Shown one piece after another: positions 24,937 to 32,893 of a DNA stretch of 64,000 bases. Each line of letters opens with the position of its first letter. Position 1 is the stretch's first letter. The notes beneath the pieces are model-generated. The model was not told the DNA's origin. It saw nothing but the letters and a program-made list of their open reading frames with translations, and ran no database searches. The stretch covers positions 1 to 64,000 of the forward strand of contig JAHRWA010000043.1 in the NCBI GenBank assembly GCA_019090455.1, written 5' to 3'. The DNA is from Pseudomonadales bacterium (lineage in GTDB: Bacteria > Pseudomonadota > Gammaproteobacteria > Pseudomonadales > DC-out160). The position numbers were made by a program, and so were the translations under genes.

Positions 24937-25392
24937 CTAGGAGCCGGTCATAACGCGCGATTTTTCGCTTTCACTGAGTTGCTCTAAATAGACTTGCGCT
25001 TCAGGGGAATTGATATCCTTACTCTCGTATACGGTACTACCTCTATATTTCTTTTTGGTAGGCACTTTTATTGTTGATGGTAGGGCACCGGTATTGGGTT
25101 TTTTTGACTTCACTGGATTAGGTTGCGCGGTCGGTTTGGTGAGAGCCGTCTCTGGTTTGAAGGTTATGCCTTCGCTGAGTAGATGTTGCTTTTGTTCGTT
25201 GTCTAAACGGTTCCAAAATTGAGACAACGTTTTGTGGATAGTGAGATTAGAATTAGCAAAAGCGGTAGCACAGGTGAGTAAGTTTATTTGATCTTCTTCA
25301 TTAGACAGCTTGAAGGCCGCATCTGAGTCGATTTCTCTTATAGCCCGACTCAATTTCGTCAGTTGTAAAATCCCATGGGCATCAAGCTTCAT
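24937..25392 (-). CDS. Hypothetical protein
   Basis: A 151-residue cytoplasmic protein without recognised family. Residues 1-75 are helical (ILQLTKLSRAIREIDSDAAF, TIHKTLSQFWNRLDNEQKQH). Residues 80-115 are a proline/lysine linker (KPTAQPNPVKSKKPNTG), and the C-terminus is short and charged (EAQVYLEQLSESEKSRV). ATG 25392 has AAGGATATAGACA upstream. It is convergent with the FadL-like gene. Confidence 0.55.
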   Translation of the reverse strand: MKLDAHGILQLTKLSRAIREIDSDAAFKLSNEEDQINLLTCATAFANSNLTIHKTLSQFWNRLDNEQKQHLLSEGITFKPETALTKPTAQPNPVKSKKPNTGALPSTIKVPTKKKYRGSTVYESKDINSPEAQVYLEQLSESEKSRVMTGS

Positions 25393-26291
25393 TGTCTATA
25401 TCCTTATATTGTGTTGATCATGTCTTTATTGAGTGTTTTCTTACACAATCAAACTCTTTGTTTTTAGGGCAAACTCTTTATTGTTAGGCCAGCCGTTAAT
25501 TCAGATTGTTCAAATTTAGTGTAGCCCAAGTTTTAAGAGGTATGATGTTCTCGCTAAAACAGCGTCATATGTTCTTAATCTCTCGTTGTTTTTGTGGAAT
25601 GAGGTAGGTCTCTTTAGTCTGCCTTTTTCTACACACTAAAATAATTAGCTAAATTGAGTGTAATGCAGTTATGTGTTTTAGCGAATTGTTTGCCGTTGTT
25701 GTCTCATAAGTTTGCCCCTAAATACTGCACTAAAATATAGCTTCAAGTGTCGCCCCTTGTTGGTGCGATGATGTAGATGCGATGATGTAGGTGTGAGAAT
25801 GTAGCTACGAGTAAACGAGAGTGAGAATTGAATTGATGGCCAGCTAAGGGGCTTCTTCTAGGATTCGGTACAGTGGTGTCTTCAACGATCATAAACAATA
25901 CGTTGTATAACATCAGAATGTAGAGCGCCACAATTTATCTTGCTACTTATATAGGGGGCTCTTGTGTCTAGACGAAAGTGTTTGAAAATCACAAGTCCAG
26001 TTTTGTAGTTTAGTTCGCGATGAATCATCAAATTTCTGTTTTAGCGAGAGAAATAACCCGTCTGCATTGACACCTGATGCCCATCAAGTGGCACTAACTT
26101 TCCGTGTTAAGGCATGTTTTTTCCGTAGGGTCGGATTGGCTTTTCTGAAACAGAATTAGAGCTACCCTAAAGGGCACTGTGGCTGAAAGGAAAACGATAT
26201 TAGATGTCTAGATTATTTTATCGAAGTTATTGTGGAGATAATGTTGTCGCGATAATGTTGTCGCGATAATGTTGTAACGACGCTGTTTGAA
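25393..26291. other. Long intergenic region with microrepeats, no gene recognised
   Basis: About 900 A+T-rich bases. A direct GCAAACTCTTT/CAAACTCTTT pair lies near 25450-25480 and GCGATGATGTAG units near 25765-25795. Three units of GATAATGTTGTCGC, the third diverged, lie at 26237-26278, just past the stop of the next gene. Short frames (for example 25743-25931, minus) lack protein-like features. Confidence 0.5.
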
Positions 26292-27044
26292 CTAGGTATA
26301 TTTTATAGGCTCTCCATTCGCCGTTACACTGACATCCCCCTCGCTGGAAAAAAGTAGAGCGATACTTTTATAGCTATTGTTGTCATATAGTAAATGGCTA
26401 TATTTTGCAATAATGCTATCGGTTTCCGCTTTTGATGAAGCATTATTCATTTCTTCAATAAATGGCATACGCTCTTGTATTTCCGCGGCATGACTACTGA
26501 TAGCATGTAAAGATCGTAGCTCTCGAGCCATTCCGGTATTTTCTTCTAACGCATGATTTAGTTCATTAGCATAGGGATATTTTATAGGGATTTGCATTTT
26601 ACCTTCGTTATCGAAGGTGATTTTTTCAGGAGCGGAGGGGATGTTGTAGTCTTCTAGTAATTGCTTAAAGCGAGTAGAAGCATGCTCGGATATCGCATTG
26701 ACGTTTTGTACTGAAGGGAGAAGCAGGGGAGGAAGGTTGTTTTGATCTAAGAAGCCTGTCGAGGATGGGGTATTGGAAAAATAATTATCTAGATCGATGT
26801 TCATTCTCCCCTTATTTGTCAGAAGCTCTGATGTTGCTGAAGTGTAAGGGTTTGACTGTGTGTCAGACTGTACGGCAGCTTGTCCTCTTTCTGATAACGT
26901 AAAAGTAGGCGAAGAACTGATTTTATTGGTTGAGTGATTATCTTGTGTGTCGAGTCTGGCGGTATTTGACCTCTGCTTTATCATTGGCTCCTGTATCGTT
27001 GTCTGTTGGGTGTAAATTGGCGCATGCGTTAAATAGTTTATCAC
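26292..27044 (-). CDS. Hypothetical protein with disordered N-terminus
   Basis: A 250-residue protein without signal peptide. Residues 1-95 are rich in Ser, Thr, Asn and Gln and probably disordered (STNKISSSPTFTLSERGQAA). Residues 110-235 are folded and helical (ISEHASTRFKQLLEDYNIPS, YPYANELNHALEENTGMARE, LRSLHAISSHAAEIQERMPF). The last residues (SEGDVSVTANGEPI) look like a small beta unit. From memory, short Pseudomonas and Vibrio hypothetical proteins share the ELNHALEEN..MARELR pattern; no function is known to me. It is monocistronic and divergent from the GFA gene. Confidence 0.6.
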   Translation of the reverse strand: MINYLTHAPIYTQQTTIQEPMIKQRSNTARLDTQDNHSTNKISSSPTFTLSERGQAAVQSDTQSNPYTSATSELLTNKGRMNIDLDNYFSNTPSSTGFLDQNNLPPLLLPSVQNVNAISEHASTRFKQLLEDYNIPSAPEKITFDNEGKMQIPIKYPYANELNHALEENTGMARELRSLHAISSHAAEIQERMPFIEEMNNASSKAETDSIIAKYSHLLYDNNSYKSIALLFSSEGDVSVTANGEPIKYT

Positions 27045-27162
27045 AATTCAGCTCCCTAGTTTATAGTGAGATTATTCTATAAACATACAGCAATAAATGT
27101 TCCACAATGAATGATATCTGAAGTTGGAAACATTGAAATACTGAAAAAGAAGGGGGAGTCAG

Positions 27163-27558
27163 GTGGTAATAACAGGCGAGTGTTTTTGTAGTGCAGTCAA
27201 GTATCAAGTTGATGGCAAGCTTCGCGAGGCGAAATCCTGCCATTGTTCGCGTTGCCGTAAAGCCTTTAGCTCTCAGGCATCATCGTCTGCCCTGGTGGAG
27301 CCAGGTGATTTCAAATGGGTGTCAGGTGAAAATCAATTGATTTCTTATGTTGGCGAACAAGGGTTTGGTTTTCAATTCTGCAAGATTTGTGGGTCGACGC
27401 TATGTACCGTATTCAATGGCGAGGTATATCAACTCATGTTGGGCTGTGTTGACGGTGATCCAGAGGTTGAAATTGGTAAGCACATATACGTTGGCTCAAA
27501 AGCAAAATGGGAGGTAATACCAAATGGAGTCGTTCAGTACGAGGAAGGTACTGAGTAA
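27163..27558 (+). CDS. GFA/CENP-V family zinc protein
   Basis: A 131-residue protein with the full zinc-cysteine pattern of the glutathione-dependent formaldehyde-activating (GFA) fold: ECFCSAVKYQV, KSCHCSRCRKAFSSQASS and QFCKICGSTLC. Members are cytoplasmic and mostly of unproven activity; the named reaction holds only for a few. The start is GTG 27163 with AGGGGGAG six bases upstream; no ATG fits. A second, distinct GFA gene lies at 40263-40640, but its sequence is not a recent duplicate. Confidence 0.88.
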   Translation: MVITGECFCSAVKYQVDGKLREAKSCHCSRCRKAFSSQASSSALVEPGDFKWVSGENQLISYVGEQGFGFQFCKICGSTLCTVFNGEVYQLMLGCVDGDPEVEIGKHIYVGSKAKWEVIPNGVVQYEEGTE

Positions 27559-27760
27559 CGCTCCTTGAATTCAACTAGTAAGCGAATCGAAAAAATACGA
27601 ACAATCCGTCAGTATCATTTTTTACTCAAGGCTATTCAAAAAAGGTTTCCTCCGATAGGCTCAAAATGCATATCATGTTAATGTTTGTCGTGCACGATGA
27701 AAATATAAGTTCGGTAGCAAGGTTGCTCCGAGCATTCTAAAAAAATGGCATGGAGAAATT

Positions 27761-28264
27761 ATGATGAGAAATTCAAAAACAATTGTGCTGGGAATAATGT
27801 TGATGTTGGGTGCATCCGGGATTTCAGCTCAAGCATGGTCAGGTGAATTTGTATTAGCGGAAGGCGATTTTACCGTTGGAATCGATTTCCCTACGCTAAC
27901 GCTGACTCAAATCGATGAGAACTGCCTTTTGGAAGTTGAAGGCGTAGTGACTTTTACCGGCACGCTTGAAGGCATCGCCTCAGCAAGAACGCGCGCACTG
28001 ACGTCGGCTTCTTGCGTGGATGTTGCTTCGTTCCCACCAGGGGCTTATGAAGATGTGTTCACTTCCAAATTGGAATTCGCTGGCACGATTGATGGTCATC
28101 CGATTGTTGCTGATTTCACTTATCGTGGAAAAACGGAAGTTGGAGGTGCTATAGAAGCTGTTTTTATTGGGTCTAATGGCTTGCGGGGTCGGCTTTCCGT
28201 CGATGCAATAGTCGCCGTTGGTGGATCATACAAAGGTTTATTACGGGTGCCTGGACATTGGTAG
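27761..28264 (+). CDS. Exported beta-rich protein of unknown function
   Basis: A 167-residue protein with signal peptide (TIVLGIMLMLGASGISAQA). The mature part is predicted all-beta with repeated G-T strands (EGVVTFTGTLEGIASARTRA, SKLEFAGTIDGHPIVADFTY, GSNGLRGRLSVDAIVAVGGS). It looks like a small periplasmic or extracellular barrel or lipocalin-like protein; I do not recognise a family. Two cysteines (NCLLEV and SCVDVA) could form a disulfide. ATG 27761 is preceded by GGAGAAATT. It overlaps the next frame by seven bases. Confidence 0.65.
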   Translation: MMRNSKTIVLGIMLMLGASGISAQAWSGEFVLAEGDFTVGIDFPTLTLTQIDENCLLEVEGVVTFTGTLEGIASARTRALTSASCVDVASFPPGAYEDVFTSKLEFAGTIDGHPIVADFTYRGKTEVGGAIEAVFIGSNGLRGRLSVDAIVAVGGSYKGLLRVPGHW

Positions 28265-28608
28265 CGAAAGTAAAACTATATGCAAGACTTGATGCGCTTG
28301 AAGCTGAATTGAAATCGCTGTTGATTCCTCATCTTGAAAGTGCGGCTAATGGAAAGAATGATTTAGTATTCTGTGTTAAAGGCTTTAATCTATTCCGTGA
28401 ACTGAAAGAAAAAACCGACAAGAAGACTGAAGAGTTGGTAGAGATGGGGAGTCAGATTTTGGAGCTACAGGAAAAGCTCGGAGAACCCTCCGAGGGATCA
28501 ATCGCGGCGCGTATCTGTTGGTATTGTCGAGAGTGGAGCAACCTAGATAATCATCACAGAAAAAATGCACAAGATTTAGCAAAACAATTTCTAAACGAAA
28601 TAGAGTAA
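28258..28608 (+). CDS. Hypothetical coiled-coil-like small protein
   Basis: A 116-residue cytoplasmic protein starting at TTG 28258, overlapping the previous stop. It is helical and highly charged (ELKEKTDKKTEELVEMGSQI, LELQEKLGEPSEGSIAARIC) and ends HHRKNAQDLAKQFLNEIE. No family is recognised. The non-ATG start and the overlap imply translational coupling to the exported protein gene; a later start is possible. A short gap separates it from the serine hydrolase gene. Confidence 0.5.
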   Translation: MVAKVKLYARLDALEAELKSLLIPHLESAANGKNDLVFCVKGFNLFRELKEKTDKKTEELVEMGSQILELQEKLGEPSEGSIAARICWYCREWSNLDNHHRKNAQDLAKQFLNEIE

Positions 28609-28634
28609 GACGTTAGGGTCTGGAGTAAAAGACG

Positions 28635-29921
28635 ATGGCACGTAGTCAAGAAATTAAAATCGAAGGTACGGTAGCAACGGGTTATGAATCGGTGCGGAGG
28701 CTGTACGAGAAAAACATGAAGACTTTGAAGGAAAGAGACACCCAGCTTTGTATTTACGTCAAAGGGGAAAAAGTCGTTGATCTTTGGGCTACAGTAGATA
28801 ACCCCCAGTTTACTCCCGACTCTTTGGTTAATGTGTTTAGCAGTGGTAAAAGCCTAGAATCAATTGCCATGGCATCTCTTTGTGGAAAAGGGTTGTTAGA
28901 TTTCAACGCTAAAATTACTGACTATTGGCCTGAGTTTGGTGCGAGTGGCAAGGGTGAGGTGACCGTAGCTGAACTGATGCGGCACGAAGCCGGACTAGCA
29001 GCTTTTAATACTCCCATTGCTAAGGATGACCTACTGACTGAGAACATTAAGAAAAATAAAATTGGCAAAATTATTGAAGGACATCCACAGAAATTTAGGG
29101 ATACCAAAGGGCGGATTCGAGAATACCATGCTATGACCAGGGGTTGGATTGTAAATGAATTATTTCGGCGAATCGATCCAGAAGGACGTACCATTGGTGA
29201 GTATCTACGACAAGATATTAGCGAGCCACTTGGGATAGAGGCAATAATTGGGGCGAAAGAAGAAGAGTTAGATCGAATTGTAAAAGTAAAATTAGTCGGA
29301 GCTGGTTTTCAGGTGTTAGAAAGTTTGAAGCCGAAAATGTTGAAGAGAAAGATGGAATATAATCTCTTTCAACTATTAGGTGGTATCGTCCGAGCCGCCT
29401 TTCTTATGAAGGGTGGTACCAGTATGGGAGCGCCGCCTCCTATCAAAGGTTCGCGTGGTATAGGTGATTTAAATGATCCTGCCATTGTGAAGGGTGAAAT
29501 TCCTTCTGCTAATGCTCAAAGTTCTGCACGAAGTTTAGCAAAAATAGCTGCGGTCATATCGTCAGGTGGTAAAGGGGCGGGGCTGGAAATAATAAACGAG
29601 GCCGGTTGGAATGCATTACATGAAAATCCTGTTGAAGCCGATATGGGTTTTACCGATGTAGGTTTTACCCAAGCCGGAGTCGCTTCTTTCATAGAAGCCA
29701 CTAATAATAGCAGTAAGTTAGCCAAGGCGACTAGCGAAGGTAGAGAGGGGTTTTATGGGTGGTTTGGGTTGGGAGGATCCATTTTTCAATGGCACCCTGA
29801 ATGTGAAATTGGTTTTGGTTATGTGCCCACTTCATTGCACTTGTTGGACTTTGTGAATGAAAGGGGGAAAGCTTATCAAACTGAAGTACTGAAGTGTGTC
29901 CAGAGAATCAATAATCAATAA
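28635..29921 (+). CDS. Class C beta-lactamase-fold serine hydrolase
   Basis: A 428-residue cytoplasmic enzyme of the beta-lactamase/EstB/LACTB superfamily. The nucleophile motif SxxK is S69-S-G-K72 in VFSSGKSLESIAM, the second motif is Tyr164 in REYHAMTRGWIVNELFRRID, and the third is near FGLGGSIFQWHPE. A signal peptide is absent, which favours an esterase or carboxylesterase role over antibiotic defence. ATG 28635 follows a weak GGTCTGGAGTAAAAG. The stop codon lies inside four AATCAAT tandem units. The downstream epimerase-like gene is separated by about 180 bases of repeated DNA. Confidence 0.88.
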   Translation: MARSQEIKIEGTVATGYESVRRLYEKNMKTLKERDTQLCIYVKGEKVVDLWATVDNPQFTPDSLVNVFSSGKSLESIAMASLCGKGLLDFNAKITDYWPEFGASGKGEVTVAELMRHEAGLAAFNTPIAKDDLLTENIKKNKIGKIIEGHPQKFRDTKGRIREYHAMTRGWIVNELFRRIDPEGRTIGEYLRQDISEPLGIEAIIGAKEEELDRIVKVKLVGAGFQVLESLKPKMLKRKMEYNLFQLLGGIVRAAFLMKGGTSMGAPPPIKGSRGIGDLNDPAIVKGEIPSANAQSSARSLAKIAAVISSGGKGAGLEIINEAGWNALHENPVEADMGFTDVGFTQAGVASFIEATNNSSKLAKATSEGREGFYGWFGLGGSIFQWHPECEIGFGYVPTSLHLLDFVNERGKAYQTEVLKCVQRINNQ

Positions 29922-29933
29922 TCAATAATCAAT
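29906..29933 (+). repeat. AATCAAT heptamer x4 over a stop codon
   Basis: Four exact AATCAAT units lie at 29906-29912, 29913-29919, 29920-29926 and 29927-29933. The hydrolase TAA is at 29919-29921, within the array, so slippage changes the C-terminus or the 3' end of the transcript. Confidence 0.9.
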
Positions 29934-30000
29934 ATAATTTAGTGCGCTATGTATTCCCCTTGTCTAATAGCGCATATTTCGCTAGATTACCGGCCTCACG

Positions 30001-30080
30001 ACAACTTAGTTTTATTACACAATAACTTGGTTTCATTACACTACATCTTAGTTTCAATACACAATAACTTATCTTCATTG
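30001..30080 (+). repeat. Four degenerate ~20-bp tandem units
   Basis: ACAACTTAGTTTTATTAC, ACAATAACTTGGTTTCATTA, ACTACATCTTAGTTTCAATA and ACAATAACTTATCTTCATTG follow one another. They lie directly upstream of the epimerase-like gene and may form part of its leader. Confidence 0.75.
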
Positions 30081-30105
30081 TAAACAGAATGGGTTGGATG
30101 GTTTC

Positions 30106-31077
30106 ATGGCTGGCGATACAAACGAATTAAAAAAAATTGCGATAACGGGTGCTGCTGGTAGTTTAGGAGATGCGATCATTAAGCAGCTTTTAAAACATTT
30201 GCCAGATGTAAACATTCTAGGTTTAGATGTCAGTACGCCAAAACGAAAAAGAAATTCTAGTCGATTAACCTACGTTAAACGTGATGTCAGAGACAAAGCC
30301 ATACAGGGCGATTTTGAAGGTGTTGATGCCGTTATCCACTTAGCTTTTATCGTGGAGAAAACGGGGGGGCTATCGGAAGAGGAAATTGAATCTATCAATT
30401 TAGGCGGCACTAAAAACGTATTTAATGCTTGTGCAGCTGCTGGCGTAAAGCAAGTGGTTTACGCTTCCTCCGTCGCTGCATACGGTATGCATGAGGATCG
30501 ACATAATGATATTTTGACGGAGGATTGTGAATTAAGAGGAAATCCCGATTTTTTCTATTCGCACCATAAATCGTTAGTTGAATATTGGTTAAATGAGTTT
30601 GAAAAAGACAATGCTGATATTAAAATTGCGAGATTGCGACCCTGTATTTTTGCTGGCCAAGATTCACCAACCCGTCCCGTACGATTGCTCGCCTATACAC
30701 CCATCATCCCTACACTATTAGGATTTGACGGCGCTCAATTACAATTAGCGCACGAAGAGGACGTTGCCATGGCATTCCGGTTGGCTCTGGTAAAAAAAGC
30801 ACATGGCGCTTATAACTTAACGACAGAGGGGGCCTTGACCATGCGAGACATTGCACCTGAAATGGGTAAATGGACATTCCCAATTCCTAAGGTGGTATTG
30901 AAGTTAGGATCCATTGCTCATCGATTCGGATTGAGTCCCTATGATCCCGAATGGTTAATCAAAGCAAGTCGAGCCAATGTCATTATGTCAGCCGAAAAAG
31001 CACGAGCGGAATTAGGCTGGGAGCCGAAGTACGATTCACCTGGTGCGGTACTTCGTGCCATGGCAGGAAAGAACTAG
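30106..31077 (+). CDS. NAD-dependent epimerase/dehydratase-like (extended SDR)
   Basis: A 323-residue cytoplasmic enzyme. The Rossmann nucleotide motif is KKIAITGAAGSLGDAIIKQL at residues 8-27, followed by VIHLAFIVEKTGG. The catalytic pair YxxxK is FYSHHKSLVEYW near residue 161, with upstream serines in YASSVAAYGMHED. Members epimerise or dehydrate nucleotide sugars or modify steroids; the substrate cannot be read. ATG 30106 is preferred; a TTG at 30094 would add four residues. It appears to be a single-gene unit. Confidence 0.88.
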   Translation: MAGDTNELKKIAITGAAGSLGDAIIKQLLKHLPDVNILGLDVSTPKRKRNSSRLTYVKRDVRDKAIQGDFEGVDAVIHLAFIVEKTGGLSEEEIESINLGGTKNVFNACAAAGVKQVVYASSVAAYGMHEDRHNDILTEDCELRGNPDFFYSHHKSLVEYWLNEFEKDNADIKIARLRPCIFAGQDSPTRPVRLLAYTPIIPTLLGFDGAQLQLAHEEDVAMAFRLALVKKAHGAYNLTTEGALTMRDIAPEMGKWTFPIPKVVLKLGSIAHRFGLSPYDPEWLIKASRANVIMSAEKARAELGWEPKYDSPGAVLRAMAGKN

Positions 31078-31749
31078 CTTAAATTGGCTTTTAAATAATA
31101 CGAGTCCATATAAAATTATAGGTACTGGTTTCATCCCTTCCTAGAGTCAATCTTTTCTTAGGTTCACGAGTATGTGGAGCTGGCTAATTGAAAACCCAGT
31201 TTCACGCACTCGTGACGTTATGTTCCTAGATGTACCTTTGCAAATTTTCCAGTAGCTATGTGCCACTATTGCGGGTCCGATTCACTCTAACTATCCACAA
31301 CAGTATTTACAGCTGTTGTTTAAGTCATTGACATAAATTTTCGGTGTTGACTGATTAAACTAAATGAAGGATTTATTAGAGAGTCGGTAATGAATGAGCC
31401 AGTTGGATGGCTAGTATTTTCCATTTTATTTTTATGGCCAAGGAAGTTTGTGCAAAAACTGTGAAAAACTTTAAAGCTATTTGCGATCTATACCGCAGAA
31501 AGGCGATGAAGTTCCAATCAATTGATATTTATTGATGTCTGATAATTTTAACGTTACAGTCCGTACCTGACATAAATAGGGGCTAAAGTTTTTATCTGTC
31601 GACAATCTTTGTGTTTGGGTTTATGTCAGTCCAAGCACTCACTGTTAGTGATACGATCACTCACAGAAGATTAAAAAATGAACGGGTGAATGACAATTAA
31701 AGAGTCGCTGTTTCAATTAAGTTGTAAGTTGCCAGGAGAGTAAATAATT
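31078..31749. other. Long upstream region of the porin-like gene
   Basis: About 670 bases with no gene recognised. The strongest structure is the interrupted palindrome at 31642-31666. The end (GCCAGGAGAGTAAATAATT) contains the ribosome binding site of the porin-like gene. The length suggests a regulated promoter or long leader. Confidence 0.5.
31642..31666. promoter_or_regulatory. Interrupted palindrome upstream of the porin-like gene
   Basis: CTGTTAGTGAT (31642-31652), three bases ACG, then ATCACTCACAG (31656-31666). The arms match at 10 of 11 positions. It lies about 85 bp before the porin-like start and may be a dimeric regulator site; no regulator can be named. Confidence 0.5.
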
Positions 31750-32694
31750 ATGAGTAAGCTATTAAAACCTACAGTTTTAGCGGCAAGTATCGCGATGGTT
31801 ACACCTTCAGTTTACGCTGGAGGCATTGAGCTTAGCGATAATCTTAGTGTCACAGGCTTTATTGACATGTCTATGGTCTATACCGATGTCGATGGTGGTG
31901 GTTCTAGTTCTACTGCAGGATTAGATCAGTTCGAAATTGATTTAATGTACACATTCGATGATAAACTCACGGCACAAGTTGATGTGGAATATCAGGACGA
32001 TGGTGCGGGTCAAGTCACCGACGTTGAGCAAGCATTCTTCACCTATGCAGTGAATGAAGAAGTGAGCGTGAAAGCAGGTCGTTTCCTAAGCTATTCCGGT
32101 TGGGAAACTGAAGAGCCCACTGGTTTATATCAGTATTCAGGAACAGGCTATGCGCAATACTTCTACGGCGCTTATCAGCAAGGTGTTTCTACTACCTATA
32201 ATGGTGGGAAGTACCAGGTCGCAGCGACATTGGCAACTAGCCTGGGCACTTTGACTGGCGGTGATACTGATGCTCAGAAGGTAGGCACAGAGTTTATGTT
32301 GGCTCTCAACCCTACTGACGAGTTAACAGTAAAAGCATTTTTCATGTCACATGATGACACTGATTTGATTAATATGTGGGCGTCATATGCGGTGGATGAT
32401 CTGACAGTCGCTGTTGAATATAACTTAGCAGATTCAGGAACAGATGAGGGTACTGGTTATCTACTCATGGCTAATTATGCAATGGATGATTTCGGAATCA
32501 CTGTTCGTTACCATGCGTACGAGCTTGAAGATGCGAGCGATACCGTTTTTGAAGAAATGAGCGCTATCACCATCTCTCCGAGTTTCAAAGTAAATGACAA
32601 TTTGCTTATCGTGACTGAATATAGAATGGACGATGACGATCTAACTGGCGGTAGCACGGATAGTGTTGCTGTTGAAGCTCTTTTGACGTTCTAA
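31750..32694 (+). CDS. Porin-like outer membrane beta-barrel
   Basis: A 314-residue outer-membrane protein. The signal peptide (PTVLAASIAMVTPSVYAGG) precedes about 16 amphipathic strands (NLSVTGFIDMSMVYTDVDGG, KLTAQVDVEYQDDGAGQVTD, DFGITVRYHAYELEDA). The last strand ends VAVEALLTF with terminal Phe, the sorting signal for BAM. The sequence is very acidic (many Asp), as in porins from marine bacteria. It belongs to the general porin or BBP2-like group; specificity is unknown. AGGAGAG lies 9 bases before ATG 31750. A strong hairpin terminator follows. Confidence 0.85.
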   Translation: MSKLLKPTVLAASIAMVTPSVYAGGIELSDNLSVTGFIDMSMVYTDVDGGGSSSTAGLDQFEIDLMYTFDDKLTAQVDVEYQDDGAGQVTDVEQAFFTYAVNEEVSVKAGRFLSYSGWETEEPTGLYQYSGTGYAQYFYGAYQQGVSTTYNGGKYQVAATLATSLGTLTGGDTDAQKVGTEFMLALNPTDELTVKAFFMSHDDTDLINMWASYAVDDLTVAVEYNLADSGTDEGTGYLLMANYAMDDFGITVRYHAYELEDASDTVFEEMSAITISPSFKVNDNLLIVTEYRMDDDDLTGGSTDSVAVEALLTF

Positions 32695-32720
32695 TTTCTC
32701 TTAGAATTGATTTAGCTTAA

Positions 32721-32759
32721 AAATAAAAATAGGTGCGTATCCCGCACCTATTTTTATTT
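32721..32759. terminator. Rho-independent terminator after the porin-like gene
   Basis: AAATAGGTGCG and CGCACCTATTTTTATTT pair into a stem of at least 11 bp around TATCC, with A-rich left and T-rich right flanks. It can work for the rightward porin gene and, from the other strand, for any leftward transcript. Confidence 0.9.
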
Positions 32760-32893
32760 GATCCCTTCCTTATTTTTACTTAGATGTATTGAGTTAACTG
32801 TCTCTCCTAATTATTTATCCCGTCCTAGATTGGCTTTTCTTTCTTCTTTCCTTGGTTGAACGTAAGTGTTGTTATTAACTCGTCGTTATGCAT

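Noticed and set aside
25743-25931. Minus-strand 62-codon frame as a gene
   Set aside because: It is built partly from GCGATGATGTAG microrepeats and has no recognisable feature.
28635-29921. Serine hydrolase as an antibiotic-resistance beta-lactamase
   Set aside because: No signal peptide is present, and the motifs fit esterase-like family members.
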